DNA of 64,000 nucleotides from Amphiura filiformis. Taxonomy: Eukaryota; Echinodermata; Ophiuroidea; Amphilepidida; Amphiuridae. Shown here piece after piece: positions 13,139 to 25,978 of the stretch. Made by a program: the position numbers and the translations under genes. Where the stretch lies: contig NC_092640.1 of the NCBI RefSeq assembly GCF_039555335.1, positions 30,572,204-30,636,203 on the forward strand. The letters are read 5' to 3'. Below the pieces are notes generated by a model. It ran no database searches and was not told the DNA's origin. It saw only the letters and a list, made by a program, of their open reading frames with translations. Position 1 is the first letter of the stretch. Each line of letters begins with the position of its first letter.

Positions 13139-13151
13139 TGTGATAGTTTAT
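13072..13151 (-). CDS. ELOVL-like: Gene B exon 1: 13-nt UTR plus 67 coding nt
   Basis: On the minus strand the acceptor ttcttgcag precedes 13151, ATG lies at 13138-13136, and the donor gtaagc follows 13072. Encodes MDLLTDAVNDSYNFYLHALT plus FS and the first base of the DPR aspartate. The start is chosen because it is the only ATG in the exon in the frame that joins exon 2. As in gene A, the acceptor means an untranslated first exon lies further upstream (above 13151), not identified. Confidence 0.82.
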
Positions 13152-13301
13152 CTGCAAGAAGGAAAAAATGCATTCAATACAAAAAGCAAAGGCAACTCAA
13201 TTTTTAAAAGCCATAATAATAATATTATTAATTAATATGCGATTTGCTTCACAGCAACGCCCTAAATTTAATAGAATTTGTTATGTGCGTTAATGCAAAT
13301 A

Positions 13302-14560
13302 TTAAGGTGGTACAATGCCCCTAGATAAATTTCTGACTATTTTTGCACTTTTCTCAAAAAATAATAACAAACGAGATCTGATTGCGTTCGCCTGCGACCG
13401 CGAGGATGCACCAGCCAACAGTGACAAATGAGTTATGACCCGAATCTGTGAGAACCGGAAGTGATCCCTTTTTACTTTTCCTATAATTACCTTTGACCCC
13501 GCAAAAATATTACATAGTGCTTAGGATGTCATAAGGAATATTCCTGGTGAATTTCAGCTTAATCGGAACTTATACATGGATTTTGATTTTTTTAAATTTA
13601 TGATTGACCTTTTGACCCCTTAATGACCTTTGACCTCAATGAAAAAAAAAACCACATGTACAACGACAAAATGCATTGTTCCAATTTTAATTTAAAAATT
13701 CTACTTTGTTTATTTGTCGAGATAAAAATTCTTAAAGTTATTTAGCTAAAAACAGGAAGTGACCCCTTAATGACCTTTGACCCCAAAAATAAAAATACCA
13801 TGCATACACCAGGTAACACTGATTCTTGTATGATGATTATATTACTCTGGACTGTTTACATTTTGAGATAAAAAATTTTAAAACTTTTTTGATAATTTTG
13901 GTTTTTGACCGGAAGTAACCCCTTAATGACCTTTGACCCCAAAACTGTATGCGTCCTAAAGACCCTAGCTAGTAGCAATGCATGTATGTGCTAATGGCGA
14001 CTCTCTGCTATGTAATTTGTAAAGACAGTGATTTTTTGAATATTTTTTACAAATTTTTCAGACTTTTACCGGAAGTGACCCCTTAATGACCTTTGATTCC
14101 AATTTTGTGGTATAACTTTTAGACACTGGCTATACATTGTAGATGATGCATGTGTGTAAGTGACGTCACGGTGCTATGTAATATGTGGGAGGAGTAGCAT
14201 TTTTAGTGAAAATCCAAGTTTTGGCCATTGACCGGAAGTGGATGACATTTGACCGGAAGTTGATCATGTGACATCTGTGGCACCACCAAACGGTTCCACT
14301 GACCAAATATGGTCAACATGCCTGAAAGCATGTGGCTACGATGGCTGATTATGATGTTGACAGAAGAAGGAAGAAGAAGAAAGAAGAAAGAAGAACGCGG
14401 AAAAAACAATGCACAGCGCCGATGGCGGCTGTGCAACTGGAAACAAAAGTTGTATATTATAGGGGCAAGGAATCCAGTTACTACACTGAAAGACAAGCGG
14501 TACGTTATTTATGATAAGAAAAGAGGTACCACTAGAATGTACCTCATTTCATAACTTTTA
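13302..14560. mobile_element. TTAAGGTGGTAC MITE, split copy
   Basis: 13302-13370 matches the left end of the MITEs at 50534 and 51992, and 14443-14560 matches their next segment. The ETS/DR1 array occupies the gap between, as if inserted. No matching right end was found. Confidence 0.6.
13454..14260. repeat. Tandem array of ~145-163-bp units, each with ETS-like and DR1-like motifs
   Basis: ACCGGAAGT (ETS consensus) occurs at 13454, 13908, 14068, 14231 and 14252, with ACAGGAAGT at 13752. TGACCTTTGACC (the reverse of a DR1 nuclear-receptor site, HNF4/COUP-TF/PPAR type) occurs at 13624, 13771 and 13927, with variants at 13487 and 14087. The usual order is ETS, about 10 bases, then DR1. The array lies 0.3-1.1 kb upstream of gene B exon 1 and sits inside a split TTAA-type MITE (13302-14560). 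Motif matches are seen directly; any regulatory role is inference. Confidence 0.7.
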
Positions 14561-15220
14561 AGTTATGAAATTTAAAAAGTGCAGAAACTTTTTCTCAGTG
14601 TTATATCTGTTGTAAGACAAATTTTGAAGCTATGTAATTCTTCATTTCAGGATATCATACAAAGTTGGTTGAAGCATCATTTTGAAGCTTCAGGAATATG
14701 ATCTTGAAAAATTAGCCTATTTTTCATTTTCCAATTTTGAGCGAAATAATATAAACTTTAAAGTTAAAAAGACACCCTGTTCTCATCATCAGAAATTTTT
14801 GAAGTGAGGTTTTATTGATTTTTAGATACTTTTAAAACTTGCTAAAACATGCTAATTCTGGTCATGGGGGTGTGAGCAGCATGCGGATGGATAGAACAGC
14901 AGAGAGGGAATGACATGGTTAGGATTTAAAAATAATTTTTATGTGACACTGCTACTGTTTTTAAAATTTATGCACACCCTTGGTTTATGCACCCTCAGTT
15001 GAGTTGTTTTTTAGACATTTGTGATGCCACCAGAATCTGGACGTCGATACCAATAAAATATTGGCCCTGTCCAGTATTTCTTTAGATGTACTTCTACTTC
15101 TACTGCAATTACACTTGGCATATAGTCCATCAGCTTGGATTTCCTGCCAAGGAATAAAGTTATACATGTGCGGTAAAGGTGCCATCAGTGCAGAAAATTG
15201 TAGTATGTAGATGATGAGTG

Positions 15221-15525
15221 CAAGGGTGAAAATAAGAGAGCTTGTACCAGGGGCCACTTTGGCAAAAAAGTGGCCCCTGGTTCACCAAGATTTGGAGGAA
15301 CCAGGGGCCATTTCCAATTACCAAGGGGCCAATAAAAATAAAGATGTGCTGGATGAATTAAATAAGCATTAGTTGCTTTGAATTATATATTTTGGGTTCA
15401 CTATCCAGGGGGCAGTTTCGTGAGAAAAGTGTCCCCTGGTCAACTACAATTGAGATGAAATCAGGGGCCATTTCAGAGTTTCTGGGGGCCAAACGGCTCC
15501 CGTTTCCCACTTAATTTCACCCTTG
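15221..15525. mobile_element. hAT-type MITE (305 bp)
   Basis: CAAGGGTGAAAATAAG and CTTAATTTCACCCTTG ends; perfect 8-bp duplication GATGAGTG at 15213-15220 and 15526-15533. Internally a ~150-bp unit with CCAGGGGCCA-type blocks is repeated. Confidence 0.88.
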
Positions 15526-15559
15526 GATGAGTGATAAAATTATCCAGGCTGCATGCGTA

Positions 15560-16072
15560 TGCCTGTTTATTTATTTATTTATTATTTATTTGGCAAAATT
15601 GACAACAATACAGAAAATAACAAATATGCAATCAATCATCATCACAAGAAACACACAACCAAGTCAATGAGCCAGGATAACCCATAAAGTTGGCTAAATA
15701 TGCCAACTTATTTCCAATGGGGTCCAAAATGAAAAGGTGCCTGCAAAAGGGAGATGAAAACAGAGCCACAAGAGGGGACAAAAGAGAAATAAGTTAAACA
15801 TATTCAGCCATTTCCTGGTTCATTGAGGTTGAAGATAAATGGGTTTTGACATGGGATTTGAAGGAATTCTTGTTGGTGATAGACCTGATGTGAATAGGTA
15901 AAGAATTCCAGTCAAGGGTACCCTGATAAAAGAAGGAGTTGGAAGCAAGGCCACTGACTCTGGGGACATGGAAATTATGTGAGCTAGATCTGGTATGGTG
16001 AGTGTGAGTGACAGTGGTTTTAGTGAAAAACTGATCAAAGTAAGTGATCAAAGTAAGTGGGACCCATTGCAT
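15560..16072 (-). mobile_element. 3' end of a non-LTR retrotransposon (reverse transcriptase C-terminus)
   Basis: Minus-strand peptide contains FHVPRVSGLASNSFFYQG, then TLDWNSLPIHIRSITNKNSF and KSHVKTHL, the usual C-terminal pattern of LINE reverse transcriptases (F-G-W-NSLP-I-F-K). The 3' end is a TAAA-repeat tail (plus strand tatttatttattt near 15565-15590). 5' truncated. Confidence 0.75.
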
Positions 16073-17616
16073 AGATGCCTGTCATCCATGACTATGAGTA
16101 CATGTATGAGTGTCAAGTCTGCTTAATGCATGATGTGATGCATACATGTAGACTCGCTCACCAGTCCTATGATACGCTGTACCTACCGACTGGCTCACGC
16201 CATTTTGTCTGTCTATGGTCGCATGTCACAAATAGATCACCCAAAAATGGAGGAGCCATAACATGAAAATGCTTTCTTCACATTTCAAGTTTGGTTTATT
16301 CTAAAAGTATAATACCTATTGTAGAAAGTTTGGTGTCATTTTGTAGATAATTATGTTCTTTGTCAAATACAAAAAACTCCAAGTCGATTGGACAACTACT
16401 TTGAGATTATACTTCAATATATAAGATGTGTCAATGGAGGAGCCGGGGCGGGTGAGCCCCATACATGTAGGGTTGTACACAAAATTGTGAAAATAATAAC
16501 CTTTGTATCTTAAAAAGTACAACTAGCATGGACCTCAAATTGCACATATATCATCCTGGATTGTAGATCTACCCCATAGTACATCAATTGTAACAAAAGA
16601 TGTACGGTAACTAATTAATTGCCTAATTAAATGCTAATTAAGACAGTTTACAAAGTTTGCACATAATGCTCCAACATTTCTAAATGGCCTAGATCTCTTG
16701 CCTGAGTCACCCTGATTATTCAAAAGTTCACATATATCTTTAAGGAAATTTGATGAGGAATTCAACTATGCTATTAGTTTACATGTAAGTGCCAGACATA
16801 CAGTAGAGGAAAAAAGTTTTGATTGATAATGTCATAAAACGGTAAAATTATTTTACAATTTTGACCACCCTGTATGTTTAACGCAAGAGATACCAAACTC
16901 TTTCTTCCTGATTTGTTTGAAGGACCCATGCAAAGTCTTTCTGAATCCATATTTATTTTGAGCTACATAGCTTTCAGAAAAGGAAAATATGGGGTGTACC
17001 ATGACAAGAAAGATGCTAATTTTGTTGATGTTTCACCCAGTATATCTCTTACCCACCCTGTATTATGATGTTTTACTTTGTTAATTTGGCATCCTTGTAA
17101 ACAAGCTTTAATGGTCTAAAATGTATTCATTAAAAGTTGCGTTGAAGTGAATCAAAATTGGTGACATTTTTATCATTTTACAATTACATTACACAAAAGA
17201 TGACCAATTCATGACATGCGACCCTATGGGAAATACACACTTAATGGTTTGCGCAGGGCAGATATTCGAAAAATTTCTTCAAAATTTAATCAATGGTATA
17301 AAATTGGTACCCACCTTATTGTGCTTACTAATTTAAGACTCGGTTGAAACAAAATTAAGGATCTATCATCTATGCATTTTAGTGTCCAAAAAGCAAAATT
17401 ATCGTCAAAGATCTTCTGAATCCTGCACCCTTGCGAAGGGTGCAGAATTGGAATTTGGGATAAAAATATCCGATCTTAGCGATCAAAAACACAAAATTAC
17501 AATTTTGGACGTACTATTTTAGCAAAAGACATTATTGCCAAACAATATAGAATAGAACATTTGATGTCAACTTATCAAAATATTGAAGAAATGTGCTCCC
17601 CAAACTTGTGGCGAGT
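16073..17616. other. Spacer without recognisable gene
   Basis: AT-rich; several CACCCTG-type words (16711, 16867, 17054) hint at old mariner ends, but no pair could be confirmed. Confidence 0.4.
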
Positions 17617-18391
17617 TAGACGTTCGCTTTTCGGATCTCTTTCCTTGTTGAAAAGGTATAACGTCGTGAAGATAGGACATCCGGGCCCTACTCTGCCATG
17701 TTTGGCTGAGTAACGGTACATGAACACAGCCTTTTGTGCCTATGATGTACATACATGTACATGTAAATTTAATTTAAAATTAGTCATTGTGTAGGGGTGT
17801 GTTTATATACTCATGGGTTACTCTGAATCATTTTTGTTTACAACTGCACAAGTATGGCCGAATTGGTCAAGCTGGGAGATTCATAGCGCCCTCTGCGCTT
17901 GTTGATCGAGAGACAGCCAAGGCTAATAGAAATTGGCACTACTTTCGTGGTGGTTGTTGTTGTGGATCAAATAATAATAAAGTATGCATAAAACATGTCC
18001 GGCACTTCGACAGGGTGATTCTTTGTTGGATTATTTGATCCTATTTGTGACCTCTTCTCATAATTTATTAGTTTCTTTTTCTCACAAGTCTGAAAACATA
18101 GAGCGCTGTAAGGGCTGACAAACTATGTAAGCTTATCATGTGTGTGTACACGTTGACGCAAATTCAAGAAAGTAGAAAACTTGGAAGTATGATTATATCT
18201 CCTTTAATTTTTTTTTAAATTGATTTTTTTTTAAAGGTTTATAATGTTTTTCCTACCCTTACACAAACTCCAACCCCTTCCAAAACCTTACTACATGTAT
18301 ACAAACCCACCCAAGCCCAATTCTAGCCTAACACCCTTGCCCCAACCCCCAAAAGGGAACCCCCAAATCGGACCTGTATTAGCATGTTTAG

Positions 18392-19208
18392 CACCCTGAG
18401 TAAGGATAAACACTTGTGCTGAACGTCAAATTGGTCACTTATCGCTCACTGTTCAAAATGTGACATCTACACCAATTACAGTCCCCGAAACTGTCTACTT
18501 TTTAGCCGACCTCAATTCCGAAACATTTAGTGATAGTTAAAAATGCGATCCCCAACCCTTTGGTTACCTTTGGACGAATTTGTAGAAATCTCCGCGGAGT
18601 CTCCGTGTCTGAAATTCCCCAGTACAAACATCGAAAATGTCGCATTTCTCAGTTCCGGTGATGATACTATATCCGCATCGCTGTTTTCATACATGAATAT
18701 GCATATCTCTGACCCCTGTAAGGTCAAAAACGTGGCGTTGATTTCAACCAATCCGATCCACCGATTGTGACCACGTGGTCGGTTTCATGAATATTTAATA
18801 AGCAGCTTGATACTGACGTCATATCTGAGGTGACCAGGAGGCAGGAGATACCATTTTGGTCAACTGAACTCGACTCGTGCGTTCTTTTGGTTGACATAAA
18901 TCGAACAACATTCTCAATAACGGGTAATAGTAGGATTTCAATTTTTTATTAATGAAGTTACTTGTAGTTTTGAGGAATGACCAAGTTGTTTTTGGAAACT
19001 TAGATGTTTGTTTCAACTGATGATGTAGGATCGCAAGGTGAGTGAATTCGTGAAGAGATTTGCTTGTTTGAGTGATAGTATACGGGATGTACAAAAAATG
19101 TAGGCTAGTCCTCTGTGTTTGACCTGCTCCGATGTCTCAATTCACGCGGAATTATTCATACCTGAGTAACCAGACAGCAATACTGCGTATTGCTGAACCA
19201 GAAATAAC
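18392..19208. mobile_element. 817-bp element with 8-bp duplication, copy 1
   Basis: Near identical to 43100-43913. Flanked by ATGTTTAG at 18384-18391 and 19209-19216. Starts CACCCTGAG; near the end is a hairpin CAGCAATAC-TGC-GTATTGCTG. Contains TGACGTCA and a short open frame (18543-18770) kept open in both copies. Confidence 0.85.
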
Positions 19209-19735
19209 ATGTTTAGTACCGTATATGCATTAATACCGTATATTAATAAGTTTCAATTACTTTATTTAGCCTCATCTCATCAAAATGGCAATTTTTTATG
19301 GCTAATTATAGGAAGGAGAACCCTTTCACATAATTTTGTAAATTAAAAAAAATTCTATTTAAAATTCTGAAAATACAAAAAAAAAATACATTTACGTGCA
19401 AAAGCTTTTTTCTTCTGGGTAAGAATTTTTTTTGCAGGTTAGAAATTTGATAAATAGGTCCATGCATGCATGATATCAAATTTCTAACCGGCAAGAAAAA
19501 AACTGTTGCATGTAAGAAAATAATTCTTACCCAGAAGAAAAAAAGCTTTTGCACTCTAATGTATTTTTTTGGTATTTTTAGAATTTTTGTTTTTTAAATT
19601 TCCAAAATTATGTGAGAGGTTTCTCTTTTATTTTGTTAGCAATAAAAATAACAATTTCAATGAAATGAGGCAAAGTAAAGTAATTAAATTTAAAACATTA
19701 ATACATTCATGCATTAGGTCAGATTTTCAGGTGAA
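19209..19735. repeat. Foldback repeat with >140-bp arms
   Basis: Arms pair around a centre near 19465; inner arms carry TTCTTCTGGGTAAGAAT and its inverse. Outer arms reach GATTTTCAGG/TTAGCATG-like sequence and are broken on the left by the 18392-19208 insertion. Confidence 0.65.
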
Positions 19736-19959
19736 ATCAATTTCTCCCCTAATTCCCTTTTTGGGTAAGGGCAAATAATGGTCTTGGGTTAGGTTAAAGG
19801 TTAGTTGGGCTAGGGTAGGCTTGTATACATGTAGTAAGGTTTGGGTAAGTAAAAGAGTCCAAGAGTAGAAATATTTGGTGTCAAACCACATTTGTATAAA
19901 TATAAATTTATTTGCGTAGCAAAATTAAACACAAATTTTCGGTCATAGACCTTTGTCAA

Positions 19960-20375
19960 GTGATGACTTGCTCGAGAACTCTAGCCAAGAATTTGCTCAC
20001 TGATAGCTTCACATTCTAGGCTAGAGACCTTTGCATTCAAAATCTAGTCGGATTCGCTGAAGCATGACACCGTGTAAAGCAATGGAAGGTCAGAAGTAAA
20101 CACAGCCCGATCACGACAGGCGATTGCATCAAAAATGTTGCTAAAATTACACTTCAGCAAAATTTTAGACTGTCCAAAATACATAAATCTTGCTCAAAAG
20201 ATACAGTTGACTCATCAAAATAACTTTCATTCAAATTTCAACATTAACAGAATAAATAACCTCCGTGTAAAAAATTGAACCGCTGTCCGACCGAAAAACC
20301 ATAGTAAAGTACTCTAGCATCGAATGCGTAACTATCGTGTGCAAATTCGAAGCTAGAGTTCTCGAGCAAGTGATG
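19960..20375. repeat. Inverted repeat ends GCTCGAGAACTCTAGC
   Basis: TGATGACTTGCTCGAGAACT at 19961 is mirrored at about 20350-20376. MITE-like; internal sequence not recognised. Confidence 0.5.
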
Positions 20376-21407
20376 ACCTTAGTAAGGTTTGGGGGTGGGT
20401 TAGACTTTTTGTAAGGGTAGGAAAAACATTGAAAAATTTTTTTTTGCATTTAATGGGCGGTTACACGTGAAAGCGTTTAAACGTAGACACCCTTAAATAC
20501 TACATGTATGTCAATTAATTTAGATGCCAAGACAAACTGATATCGTAAAAGTCACCGGCGCTTGCAAAAGTTATGAAAAACTCTGTACAATGGTTTTCTC
20601 ATCTCATCACATGTGAGCTCATGTGTATAGCCATGGTCGGGTCATGTAGGCCTATTTGCATGCTTGTTGTGGGTCGACCTGGCTAAAAATCCTGGGCGTT
20701 TGTGGGCCGAAAGTGGCAACCAAAAATTTACGGTCGACCTGGGAGAAACCGATTTACGATAACTTAGGTGGTCTATCATGTGCGATACGTTATTTTGGGT
20801 CAACCTGGGATTTTTTTCTCCCAGCTTGACCCAAAATGCACAAGTATGTGTGTAATTTTAGTGAACGTTGACTGACAAAAGCAAATGTCAAATAATAGGC
20901 CTACGTGTCGCTTTTGAAAAACAGCGAATCATGCGCATGCTCAGCTATACAAATGACTTCGTACCCATGCACAGCATGGGTACGAATAAGCAGTATACAA
21001 AGACAGTGTACATGGATATCCATGGAGGAGCTGTCAAAAATTACATATTTCAAAACCAGGATAACTATACCCATTATGAAAATTTACACAAACCCATCAT
21101 TTTCAAAATACACTGAAACCCTATATTCCATTTTTGAAAAATATGATCCCTAATGTTTACTTACTTTTGTTCAGCAAAAACCAAATTCCAGTTTGTCAAA
21201 TTCATGTCTCAGAATGTTTATATTTTGTAGACTGATAAATGTTTTCATATATTGCACCCAAGTGTCAGTGCTAAACCCCTCATGTGGAGCAAATGATATT
21301 ACAAGAAGTCAATTTGACCAACCACATTATAGATTAGGCTGTTCTTCCCCATCCATAATGTGTTTTGAAGCATGACCAAGCAACACCTTTAATCTACTCA
21401 AGGCTAG

Positions 21408-21883
21408 AGGGGGCACACCACTAAATCAATGCGCCATTTGTGTAACCCTAATGAATGAGTTCCGGTAAAAAACAGAAACTTTTTGAGGTATTTTGGGCTG
21501 GTCTGTAGACTTATTTCAGAAAGAGTGGCGAATTTTAGCTTAAATAAAAGTGTAAAGCCTATACATAAATTTGAGTCGCCAAAAAAGTCGCATTTTTATA
21601 ATTATTGAGAAAATAGGTCCATGAATTAAAAAATGGCAGAATCGGGTTTGCAGTCTTGAGAGCATGTCAAAAAACAGGAGGGCGCTGTTCGCGGCCTCCT
21701 AGCGGAAAAACGAGATGGAAGAACCCCCATACATTGAAACATATGTTAAACTTTCATCGATTTGCAATCGACTGGTCATCATAAAATATTTTAAAACGAG
21801 CCCAAAAGGCCTCAAAATGAGCAAAGAAAACCGGTGTTTTTACACGCGTTTCAATGGGAAGATTATTTAGTGGTGTGCGCCCT
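21408..21883. mobile_element. 476-bp TIR repeat, copy 1 of a close pair
   Basis: AGGGGGCACACCACTAAAT at the start, ATTTAGTGGTGTGCGCCCT at the end. Almost identical, in the same orientation, to 22503-22976, which starts 1.1 kb downstream. Confidence 0.8.
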
Positions 21884-22502
21884 TCGAAGGGCCTAGGCGT
21901 AAAATCGTGCTCTTGAGAGATTCAGCCAAAATTGAAGTTGGCTTTCGATTAAATTATGCGGTTTTTGATTTATATAGATAGTTTTTATGTTAGTGAATAT
22001 ATTTAATGCGTTTTAGATGCAAGTCGCGCTGAGTTTATTCTCTCAGAGGCCTTCAAAGTTAAAGAAACTGTCAAAATTGTGAGAAAACTAATATTTCTCA
22101 GATTTGAAGCAAAATTGTCTTAAGGTGACAAATCGGCACAAGTCTTTTAAACCTCTCAAATCTTAATTATTTTATGGGGGGGGTGTTTGTTGTAAAATCA
22201 TTAATATATAGACCTTTGCCATTATGAAACCTAATTTCTTTTCATTTTAAAGCGGTTTTTAGCAGATAAACGGTCTAAAACTATATGTTGAGAATTGGTA
22301 TTTAATGCAAATCTAGGAAATAAGCACAAATGGTCAAAATGTTGAAAATGTGCACATTTTTGGCATGCACCATGTATCTTTGATAGGACATTTCTCTTGA
22401 TGTGGATGTCACAGAGCACTCAAACCTTGAGTGTTTTACTCAAAACATTTTATATTTCAAGAAAAATATAAAAAAATTCGATTTCATGAACATATTCCTT
22501 GA

Positions 22503-22976
22503 AGGGGGCACACCACTAAATCAATGCGCCATTTGTGTAACCCTAATGAGTTCCGGTAAAAAACAGAAACTTTTTGAGGTATTTTGGGCTGGTCTGTAGA
22601 CTTATTAATCAGAAAGAGTGGCGAATTATAGCTTAAATAAAAGTGTAAAGCCTATACATAAATTTGAGTTGCCAAAAAAGTCGCATTTTTATAATTATTG
22701 AGAAAATAGGTCCGCGAATTAAAAAATGGCAGAATCGGGTTTGCAGTCTTGAGAGCATGTCAAAAACAGGGAGGGAGCTGTTCGCGGCCTCCTAGCGGGA
22801 AAACAAGATGGAAGAACCCCCATACATTGAAACATATGTTAAACTTTCATCGATTTGCAATCGACTGGTCATCATAAAATATTTTAAAACGAGCCCAAAA
22901 GGCCTCAAAATGAGCAAAGAAGACCGGTGTTTTTACACACGTTTCAATGGGAAGATTATTTAGTGGTGTGCGCCCT
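22503..22976. mobile_element. 474-bp TIR repeat, copy 2
   Basis: Same ends and interior as copy 1 with only scattered differences, so the duplication is young compared with the surrounding debris. The 619 bp between copies (21884-22502) is not repeated elsewhere as far as I can see. Confidence 0.8.
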
Positions 22977-24083
22977 AGATGACAGCATGTCATGTTTTAA
23001 TTGGCCAACACCAAACATGTGATACACATGGCAGACCTAAGCCAAGCTCTTTCAGTGAGTATGAAATCTCTGTTACCAGTGTATTGAAAAGCACATGTTC
23101 GGTGAAGTGCATCAAAGAAATAAATTGTTTTTTCAAGACTTGATACAGACTATTAGGCAACATGCTGTACATAAAGGCCTACAGGCTGTAGTTTGCCAAA
23201 TGAAAATGGTGGCAAGTTTGATCAGAAGAATTTATGTTGTGGAATTAAAACATTTATACATCATTTTTGGCAACAAATTTCAACAAAATTGTTATTTTAA
23301 AAGGATATTCTTACAGAAGGACTTCTCCTTATCAAGTTTAGCAACAAAAGACATTGGTGAGTAAGTAACTTGTTCAGTAAAAAAACCTGCTGCACATGGC
23401 CATGTCATGGAAATCAAGATTTCCTAGTTTCCATGTGGATTGTTAATTGATACCATTTTCCGCGTATAATGCTCAGCATGCAAATACAACGGCGATTTAG
23501 TACACTGATCATGCATGCAATTCAGATTTCTGCAAAAGCGATTGAGTATAAATGCATCTTTAGAAATGACCGGCGATTGTGTGTTCTCAAGTGGGCTTTA
23601 TCAATATCATGACTCATGTTTATTAGCAACATTTGTTTTGGTTTGAACAAGCATTTTGAAATACTTTCAACTTTTGTACTCAATCGTTCAAGCATGCTCA
23701 ACAAATTTTTCAATGCAAGTACCTCTGGACCTAAAACTTTTTTGTAGAAGTAAAAACGGATACTATGGCCAGAGTTCTAGCATGGCGAGTAGAAAAAATA
23801 ATTCCCATTCAAACGCAACGGAAACTGAAAGTGCATTTTAATGCTAGACATGCATGCATGCCTGTTTGCAGAACGAGAATGAGAATAATAAATTATAAAG
23901 CTTGAAGCTTACATGCTTACCGATCTGTTCTATGCAGTAGCTAAATAGAATCCTGTTGATGAACTTTGAACCTCAATGTTTCAGCTTGGTTCCAAATGTT
24001 GCAGCACATGCACAAATACCGGTATTTACAAAACAAACACACACACCCACGGTCCACACATGCATCACCATCGAATCAGATGG

Positions 24084-24529
24084 CAGTGTTGCCAAAACTT
24101 TTCAGCGTCAAGGCGCGGCGCATTGACTCGCCAGGCCGCGGTAAATGATTCTCAAGTAGCCCAATTTTTTAAGCATCCAAAAAGCGCCCAATACCGGATA
24201 TTTGGGCGGATTAACCCGAATTTAGAACGCAAAACACCCAATTGGGCGGAAAAGCACTTGACTTTGAAACATCCGGTACTTACTGAGAAGTTACTGACCG
24301 ATCAATAAATGGTCACAAAACCCATTGTAATTTCAATTTGGAGCTTCAAAGACTCAAAACCTTTATAAATCGGCTAAATTGAAAGGAAAATGCATCAAAT
24401 TAGTGCCGCGGCCTGAGACTGGCAAAAGTAGCCCAATTTTAGACAAGTAGCGGCATGCTTTTTTGAGTAGCGGCAAGTGATCGCCAAGTAGCCCAATTGT
24501 GCGCCTAAGGCGCGGCGTTGGCATCACTG
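24084..24529. mobile_element. hAT-type MITE (446 bp)
   Basis: CAGTGTTGCCAAAAC and GTTGGCATCACTG ends with a perfect 8-bp duplication TCAGATGG at 24076-24083 and 24530-24537. The interior shares GTAGCCCAATTTT words with 31445-31691. Confidence 0.85.
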
Positions 24530-25978
24530 TCAGATGGATGATGAAGAATGAATGGAGTCAATCAATTATCTGATCGATATCGACCATTTGCGGTTGGGCG
24601 GAATATTTAATATAACGGTTCTGAAAAGTGTAATTTTGGGTGCTTTGTTATGCAGCACATACATGTTGTGCACCAGCCTTTGCTTTGGGCGCATCATCAT
24701 GAATGAGTGACGAGTGCTGAATTTAGGGGGCTGGCATTTTTGTAGGAGATCAGAAAAAAAATAACAGAAAAACATGAAAGAACACTGAAATGCATTAGGT
24801 CTATAATAAATGAATTATGTATTATATAAAGAAAAACAGTATAGACAAAAGTAAAATAGGCAAATTAAGTAAATGAAAAAGGAAATAAAGGGACAAACTG
24901 AGATAAAGTAAATATTTCGAATGAATAGAGAAATATGAAGAAAAAATGCAAATACGTACAAAGAAATGAATAAATAGAAAAAGATTAGAATAAGAACGAA
25001 AAGAACTACATAGTTTGAAGAAAAGGAAAAAAAAATCCTCCTGATGAGAAGAATAAAAAAAGAAAATGAAAGGGAGAAAGAAGAAAATAAAGTGTGGGTG
25101 GGCCTAACTAATAGAAAAGCAATAATGATATTGAAATAAAACAAGAAAGAAAAATCCACATGATCAGAATATTTTGTATTATTAATATTAATTTATTATT
25201 ATTAGACACAGTGCGCTACCATGGCTACTACAATGCTAGCGTCGGTCCAACAAATTAGGTTCTACCCGGCCTGTGCCTGCTGCATCACAGGGCGCCGCGG
25301 GTACTCCATAATAGGCCTATCAATATTGGATCAATCGATCAATTAGATGTCGATTGACAGGATAGCGGTCAACGGATTACTGTGTGACAACAATAGCTGA
25401 CCGGAAGGTTACCTGTCGTCCCGTAGACGCTTGTGGAGATAATCATTCTGTTTACCCCACAAAATTTATTATCATAATCAAGCCATTTATCTCAAGTGTT
25501 TGTCCACCGTTTATCGGCATCTTCATCCCCTCCTCTATTATTATTCAGGTATCATTTTGATCAAACCATAAAAGGTAGGCCCTAATCCAATAATATCACC
25601 AATTCTGAGATTTTCTCTCTCCTCCTTATTGTGAAGGCATAAGGGATCAAAATGTATAATCCCAAAATTATGTTAATTGGGATTATGAAACTAACGTTGG
25701 TGGCCGCAATTAGGCCCTGCGGGGATCTTTACCCTATCGTGATTGGTCGAAAGTGATCAGGAGATGGCCTGACACACCCTGGTCTGAAAAATCAGGGGAG
25801 ATCCCAGTGTCTTTGATTTGTGACCACCATCGGGAGAGGACTTGTCTTCAACCTTACTCTCCACCAACTAATCTAGACCAGACTTATCATTTCGTTTGCC
25901 ATCAAGAACTTATATTATTCAGCCATCTTCATCAGCCTAAATAAATATATATTTAACCAAAAGTTATTGGTTTCCTGC
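24530..25978. other. Spacer; polypurine stretch 24770-25160
   Basis: 24770-25160 is very A/G-rich on the plus strand, which makes long but meaningless open frames. The rest is unremarkable. Confidence 0.5.

Larger units (their letters stand above)
17617..23782. mobile_element. Long 8-bp-TSD element, heavily invaded (6.2 kb)
   Basis: Ends TAGACGTTCGC and GAGTTCTAGCA are flanked by a perfect duplication TGGCGAGT at 17609-17616 and 23783-23790. Segments at 17617-17835, 20860-20945 and 23463-23782 match, in inverse order, the compact 829-bp copy at 31351-32179. The intervening DNA contains at least the insertion 18392-19208, a foldback at 19200-19735 and the repeat pair at 21408-22976. Confidence 0.75.

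Noticed and set aside
24815..25159. 114-codon minus-strand frame rich in Phe, Leu and Ser
   Set aside because: An artefact of a polypurine stretch on the plus strand, which removes stop codons on the opposite strand.
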